Source: Macrophomina tecta
Taxonomy: Eukaryota > Ascomycota > Dothideomycetes > Botryosphaeriales > Botryosphaeriaceae
Assembly: GCA_024180945.1 (NCBI GenBank)
Contig: JAKSGN010000003.1
Span: 2,418,001 to 2,482,000 of the forward strand
Direction of reading: 5' to 3'
DNA length: 64,000 nucleotides
This document shows positions 59,051 to 64,000 of the stretch, piece after piece. The translations under genes were made by a program, and so were the position numbers. The first letter of the stretch is position 1. Each line of letters begins with the position of its first letter. A model generated the notes under the pieces. It did not search any database. It had not been told where the DNA came from and worked only from the letters and a program-made list of their open reading frames with translations.

Positions 59051-61112
59051 ATGTCGACGGACCGTAGTCCGTCATCTTCCCCGAGGTCAAGTGCTGTAGG
59101 CAGAAGCAGGACCGTGTAGGTCTAGCCTGCAACCGTCAATCACGGGCTCTATTGCTGACATGTGGCAGCTGTGCATTCTGCCGGCAACGAAAAGTCGGCT
59201 GCGACCGTCAGCTACCGAGATGCAGCTTTTGCATACGAAACAGAGTCGAATGCCGTTATGCTGCCGGCAGTACCAAGCCCGGCTTGCGTGCTGGCTATGT
59301 CTCACGACTCGAGGATAGGCTAGGTTCATACTGGCCAGGCACACCCTTTTACTAAGTAGCTGACACAGTCATTGCAGGACAGCTTGAGGAGAGAGTAATG
59401 CATCTTGAAGATGGCCGAAGACCAAATTCGCATTCCTGTACCCCGTCAATGGCCTCTTCTCAATACTACACCCAGTCCACCATGCCGGCCAGGGGTCCCA
59501 CTGAAGACGCTCCCGACGGCATACCGCACGAACCCAGCCCCATTACAGCTCCGCCTGGACGAGACCAAGCTTATGCTCTCATTGATCCTCTGTCTCCTGT
59601 GCTTGCCGTAGAACTGTGCGGAATCTGGTTCGAAACCTTCCATCCCTGGTTTCCTATATTACATCAACCCTCACTCTCCGGGAAACTCGGCACGTCGTCC
59701 TCCTTAAAGCAATGTTCACATTACCTTACCATCAAGGCCATCGCTGCGGTTACTCTTCCACACTCTCGCTCGATGTTGGCATCTACATCAGGACTTCGCA
59801 ATTATTCAAAGAGACTAAGAGATCAAGTGCTCCTCGAGGCTGTCGAGCAATCATCTCTACAATCTGTACAGGCGCTACTGATCTTGTCAAACCTAGAGTG
59901 TGGCGAGGGAAGGTCGTCCAAATTCTGGAGTCTGATAGCGTTGTGTAAACGGTAAGTGTTGATCCATGGAGAAGTTAACTTGGCTCTGACATACGGCAGG
60001 ATTGCCCTCCAGCTAGGCCTAAGAGACTTCGTCGCCAATCAGGGCAATGATTTGAGTGGCCATTCTACTATTCCACCTCGTTTACTACCTCTGCCTTTGA
60101 CAATAATAGATAGAGAAGAAAGGATCCGTGCGTACTGGATGACAGAGCTCCTAGACAGCATCTCGACACTGGGCGCCAGTTGGAACAGCGCACTTTCTCC
60201 GCCCGACATAACGACTGTTCTACCTTGCAGCGACTCAATATGGGCGTTTCCTGAGCACATCATCAACATCTGGTCCATTGGCGACTTTCACTTTTCCTCC
60301 GCCTTTTCCCTCTGCATAATCCTGGCCACGAGCGAGCTATGGCATGTACATCGCATCTTGCAACAGTCATTCGACCTCAGAAACTTTGAGCAGAAGAGCC
60401 GCTTTCAGGCTGAGTCTCAGCAAATTGACGAGCGCCTGACGACATGGCGTGCGGAGTTTGTGGCAGCAGTCTACCGCCTGATCAACACAGAGCACGCCCA
60501 GGAAGAGCGTGCTGAAATGGATCCGAACATCGTTTTGACGAACTGCATACTAGACAGGTGAGTGCACGTCTTCCGACGAGAAGAACTCCTGATCTGAATA
60601 CCATGGACAGCGCGGTAATCGTGCTATTCCAACGTCTGGCTCCTTGCCCGCCCGGGATCGAGAAGGCCTGCGAATCTTGGACATACGCCACCAATCGCTG
60701 CGTCTACGCTTGTGATGACCTCAGCGCCAAGCTCCGTCTGGTACACGACAACGAGCTTGAGGTCAGCAACCCGAATCTGATTTCGACCATCTTCGTAGCT
60801 GCCCGATTCTATCTAGTGTACGCAAAAGCCGTCAACGCTGAACTACCGCGTAACCTCCGTGTATTGACGCACGCATTGGAAGTCTGTGGCAGGAAATGGG
60901 AGCTGGCGAGGCGGTATGGTACCATTGCGCAGACAGCGGCCGCGGAGCATCAGATGCCGGTGTTTATGTCCAGCTTGCCACCGCAGTTTTTTGACCTGCA
61001 ATTTTCTACACTTGACATTACTGACGCTCTCTTGGCTGCGGCTGAGACGCTAGATCAAGTTCTTGGAATGGGGTTGGCACCGGCAGTTGAAGGGGCCGCC
61101 TCCGTAGCCTAA
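59051..61112 (+). CDS. Zn2Cys6 transcription factor
   Basis: 617 aa from five exons: 59051-59115, 59169-59323, 59378-59951, 60000-60557 and 60611-61112. The zinc cluster is complete: Cys23-x2-Cys26-x6-Cys33-x6-Cys40-x2-Cys43-x6-Cys50 (CAFCRQRKVGCDRQ, RCSFCIRNRVEC). A short coiled-coil segment follows (SRLEDRL/GQLEERVMHLED), then a fungal-specific TF domain (FWSLIALCKRIALQLGLRD, IRAYWMTELLDSISTLGASW). The first exon codes a Ser-rich leader before the zinc cluster. The gene is intact, in contrast to the regulator at 45,291. Its closest neighbour is the flavin monooxygenase downstream, in the same orientation, which may be its target. Confidence 0.9.
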
Positions 61113-61735
61113 CGAGGAGTGCATAGACTTAATCCACCCACAAGCATTGTACACATGCAAACCTCTGCAACTGTTTTTCCTGTCTCATTTCCATCGTGGA
61201 GTCCGCTCTATCAATGGTGAATGGATGGCGGGCCCCCCCCCCCCACGGCCCCTTTTCGACCATTTCCAACACACGTCACCTGTCAGCATTTAGCATAACT
61301 AATTCGCTGTGAGAAGGTAAACAAACAATTTTAAATCGATTACACTTTGTAGAAATATTGCTAAAAGCTACCACTGACTCGCGTGGAACGAAGGTTCAGC
61401 CCTTGCTGCCTTTCCCCGCAACCGTCCATCGACGGGCCATGTCCCTCCGCGGGCGGCCGCAGATCCCCCACTTTATCTCTTTTCCTACCATACCACTCCA
61501 AATTCCGCCAGACATGGCCCGGACAAAAAAGGCGACGGTATACTATCACATGCAAAGTGCAAACCAATTTACCAGAAGTGTCACCATGAGGGGCAGACAT
61601 GACAGCGCATGCCAGCATCCTCTGGGCACTATAAGACAGCACAAGCAGAGCCCCTGAGAATCCAGCAAGCCATCAGTGCTCTCAAGGCACACTTTCCTCC
61701 ACCAGATCACAATCTGCATCAATACCATCTCCACC
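61113..61735 (+). promoter_or_regulatory. Promoter region of flavin monooxygenase
   Basis: 623 bp. It has a run of 12 C at 61,233-61,244 and a half-site AAATTCCG at 61,500-61,507, similar to half of the cluster palindrome. No gene recognised. Confidence 0.45.
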
Positions 61736-63801
61736 ATGCTCGCCACACCGCCAGCCCCCGCCTCCCCCCACGACTACTCCCTCAACCTCTTCCAGAAACC
61801 TCTCAATACCACCACCCCTGCAGCGCTGCCACCCACGCCCCCGGACAAGACACTCGCCCCTCGCGCCATCGCCCAGGCCTGGCTCTCCCGCTTCACCGCA
61901 GCCATCCACGCCCTCTCCTCCTCCACCGCCGCCTCAACACAGGCGCAGCACCACCTCGCCCCGCTCTTCCACCCGGACGCCTGGTGGCGCGACCACCTCG
62001 CGCTGTCGTGGGACTTGCGCACGCTGCATACGCTGCCGCGCATCGTAACTTTCGTCGCCGACCGCACGCCCGTGGCACGGCCCTCCGGGTTCGCGCTCGT
62101 CGAAGACGGGAAGTTCGCGGCGAGCGTCCAGCGGCCGGCGGAGGGGGTAGAGTGGATTGAGGGGATGTTCGTGTTCGAGACGAGCGTGGGCAGGGGGAAA
62201 GGGGTGGTTCGGTTGGTCGAGGATGAGGAGGGTGGCGCGTGGCGGTGCTGTATGTTTTACGTGGCGTTGCAGGAGCTGAAGGGGGTGGTGGCGCGAGTGG
62301 GGCGGGATAGGCCGCTTGGCGGAGATAATTCGTTGGGGGGTGGCGAGGGCAGGGCGAGGGGGAATTGGAAGGAGAGGAGGGCGAGGGAAAGGGAGTTTGT
62401 GGATGCAGAGCCGGATGTGGTGGTTATTGGGGCAGGTGAGTTGGCTTTTTTCCTGTTGGTATGGAGAGGAATTCATCATGCTTATCGCTGACCTCTTCGA
62501 ACGTAGGACAAGCGGGACTTAACGTCGCCGCACGCCTGCAGCATCTCGGCGTCTCCTGCTTGCTGGTCGAGAAGAACGCCCGCGTTGGTGATAACTGGCG
62601 ATGTCGGTACCGCACGCTCGTCACACATGACCCAGTGCAGTACACACACATGTACGGCCTGCCCTTCCCGGAGAGCTGGCCGGTCTTCACACCCAAGGAC
62701 AAGCTCGGAGACTGGTTCGAGGCCTACGCCAGCCTCATGGAGCTCAATGTGTGGACCTCGAGCAAGATACACAAATCCGAGTATTCGGATGCAACCAAGA
62801 CCTGGACGATCGAAGTGACCCGCGCCACCAATGGCAACCCTACTCGCATCCTGCATCCCAAACACGTCATCTTCTGCACCGGCCATGCCGGCGAGCCCAA
62901 GGTCCCCGCCTTCCCCGGTCAGGACACCTTCCGCGGGCTCGTCTACCACGGTAGTCAGCACCAAGACGCCACAGAAACACCCGTGGCTGACCTCGCCTCG
63001 AAGCACGTTGTTGTCGTCGGCACCGGCAACTCGGGCCACGATATCGCTCAGAACTACCACGAGGCGGGCGCGGCCTCCGTCACCATGCTGCAGCGCTCCG
63101 GCACCTACGTGCTGCAGGCCTCGAAAGGCCTGTTCATGCTACACGAGGGACTCTACGACCAGGATGGTCCGCCGACCGAGGACGCTGACATATATGGCCA
63201 GAGTTTGCCCATTCCCGTGCAGTTCGCCCTGAATGTTGGGTTGACGGCGCGGATTGCGGAGCGCGAGCGCGAAAATGTAGAGGGGTTGAGGAGGGCTGGG
63301 TTCAAGTTCGACTTTGGGCATGATGGGAGCGGCATATACAGGAAGTATGTCACGAGGGGTGGCGGGTACTATATTGATGTTGGCGGGTCACAGTTGATTT
63401 TTGACGGGAAGGTGAAAGTTGTGCAAAGTCCCGGGGGAATTAAGCGGTTCGAACCTGATGCGTTGGTATTGGCTGATGGGAAGAAGCTACTGGCGGACAT
63501 CGTGGTGCTTGCGACCGGCTACGATAATATGAGGACGTCGTTGCGGAAGATTATGGGGGATAAAGTTGCGGACCGCGCGAAGGACGTGTGGGATTTGGAT
63601 GACGAAGGTGAAGTGAACGCAGTGAGTCGAGTGTTAGACCCTTCTTATGGACGTCCCTGGCTGACTTTCGAATAGATGTGGCGTCCAAGCGGTCATCCTA
63701 GACTTTGGTTCATGGGTGGCAGCTTGGCTCTGTGTCGGTTATATTCGAGATTCGTCGCACTACAAATAAAGGCCATTGATGAAGGATTCTCTGATGGTTG
63801 A
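61736..63801 (+). CDS. Flavin-containing monooxygenase with N-terminal NTF2-like region
   Basis: 646 aa from three exons: 61736-62435, 62507-63621 and 63676-63801. Residues about 1-220 form an extra N-terminal region (LSRFTAAIHAL, APLFHPDAWWRDHLALSW, YVALQEL) that looks like an NTF2/SnoaL-type fold. The catalytic part follows: FAD motif VVVIGAGQAGL (residues about 227-237), CTGHAGEPKVPAFPG, the NADPH motif VVVGTGNSGHDIAQNY (about residue 400) and LATGYDNMR (about 570). This layout is common in fungal FMO/Baeyer-Villiger-like enzymes. The last exon (WRPSGHPRLWFMGGSLA) completes the C-terminal block; without it the frame would end early at 63,675. There is no PTS1. The substrate is unknown. Confidence 0.9.
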
Positions 63802-64000
63802 TTGGACACCAGTAAACCCACCTTATTTGGAGAAGACATGGCATAACTCCAGTTGCTTTCGAAATTTCTCAATATAGCAAGCGTCACAGGAGGACCCAGA
63901 AATGTGAATTCCATTTGAACAAATTAAAATCTAGCTTCTGCCAGCCTGTAAACGCCCCGTAACATCCGCTGGATTCCTAATGCCAAGCCAACCCTTTTAC
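63802..64000. other. 3' flank of flavin monooxygenase
   Basis: About 200 bp to the window end. The minus-strand open frame (63,693-63,914) overlaps the last exon and has no domain. Nothing else seen. Confidence 0.5.

Overview
The window reads as nuclear DNA of a filamentous ascomycete (Pezizomycotina). The genes carry many short GT-AG introns of about 47-75 bp, often with a CTGAC/CTAAC-like branch site. The protein families are typically fungal: Zn2Cys6 regulators, a rhodopsin-domain membrane protein and PRISE-type reductases. The left 38 kb bears the mark of repeat-induced point mutation (RIP): CA and TG dinucleotides are rare, TA is very common, CG is retained, and Trp and Gln codons have become stops.

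Layout. 1-38,175 is a gene-free island of nested, RIP-degenerated LTR retrotransposons. It holds a Ty1/copia element on the minus strand (about 1-4,950), a Ty3/gypsy element on the minus strand (about 5,900-12,609), a near-complete chromovirus on the minus strand with two 334-bp LTRs (13,584-22,555), a plus-strand chromovirus fragment (about 23,880-27,600), another minus-strand gypsy (about 27,640-32,000), and a 5' half copy of the chromovirus family (about 33,890-38,175). A Tc1/mariner element (17,068-18,378) sits in the reverse transcriptase of the chromovirus. The matching empty site is visible in the half copy near 34,050. The island ends sharply at the outer end of an LTR at 38,175.

38.5-51.8 kb is a compact gene set: FAD monooxygenase (C-terminal SKL), ABM-like protein, aldehyde dehydrogenase (PKL), alpha/beta hydrolase (AKL), Zn2Cys6 regulator, AMP-dependent acyl-CoA ligase (SRL) and PRISE-type reductase. 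Three of these enzymes end in canonical peroxisomal PTS1 tripeptides and a fourth in a weak variant. A palindrome CGGAAATTCCG (CGG-N5-CCG, the architecture bound by Zn2Cys6 dimers) occurs in three intergenic regions, and half-sites occur in the ligase/reductase promoter. I infer a co-regulated peroxisomal pathway that activates, oxidises and hydrolyses a carboxylic acid or aldehyde substrate. No PKS, NRPS or terpene synthase is in the window, so it may be catabolic or part of a larger biosynthetic cluster. The Zn2Cys6 regulator appears to carry a one-base frameshift inside its zinc cluster.

52.2-64 kb holds a secreted pepsin-type protease, a seven-helix rhodopsin-domain protein, an intact-looking hAT transposon (55,828-58,553), a second Zn2Cys6 regulator and a large flavin-containing monooxygenase. 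Exon coordinates come from splice motifs, frame continuity and family conservation. None was tested against transcripts.
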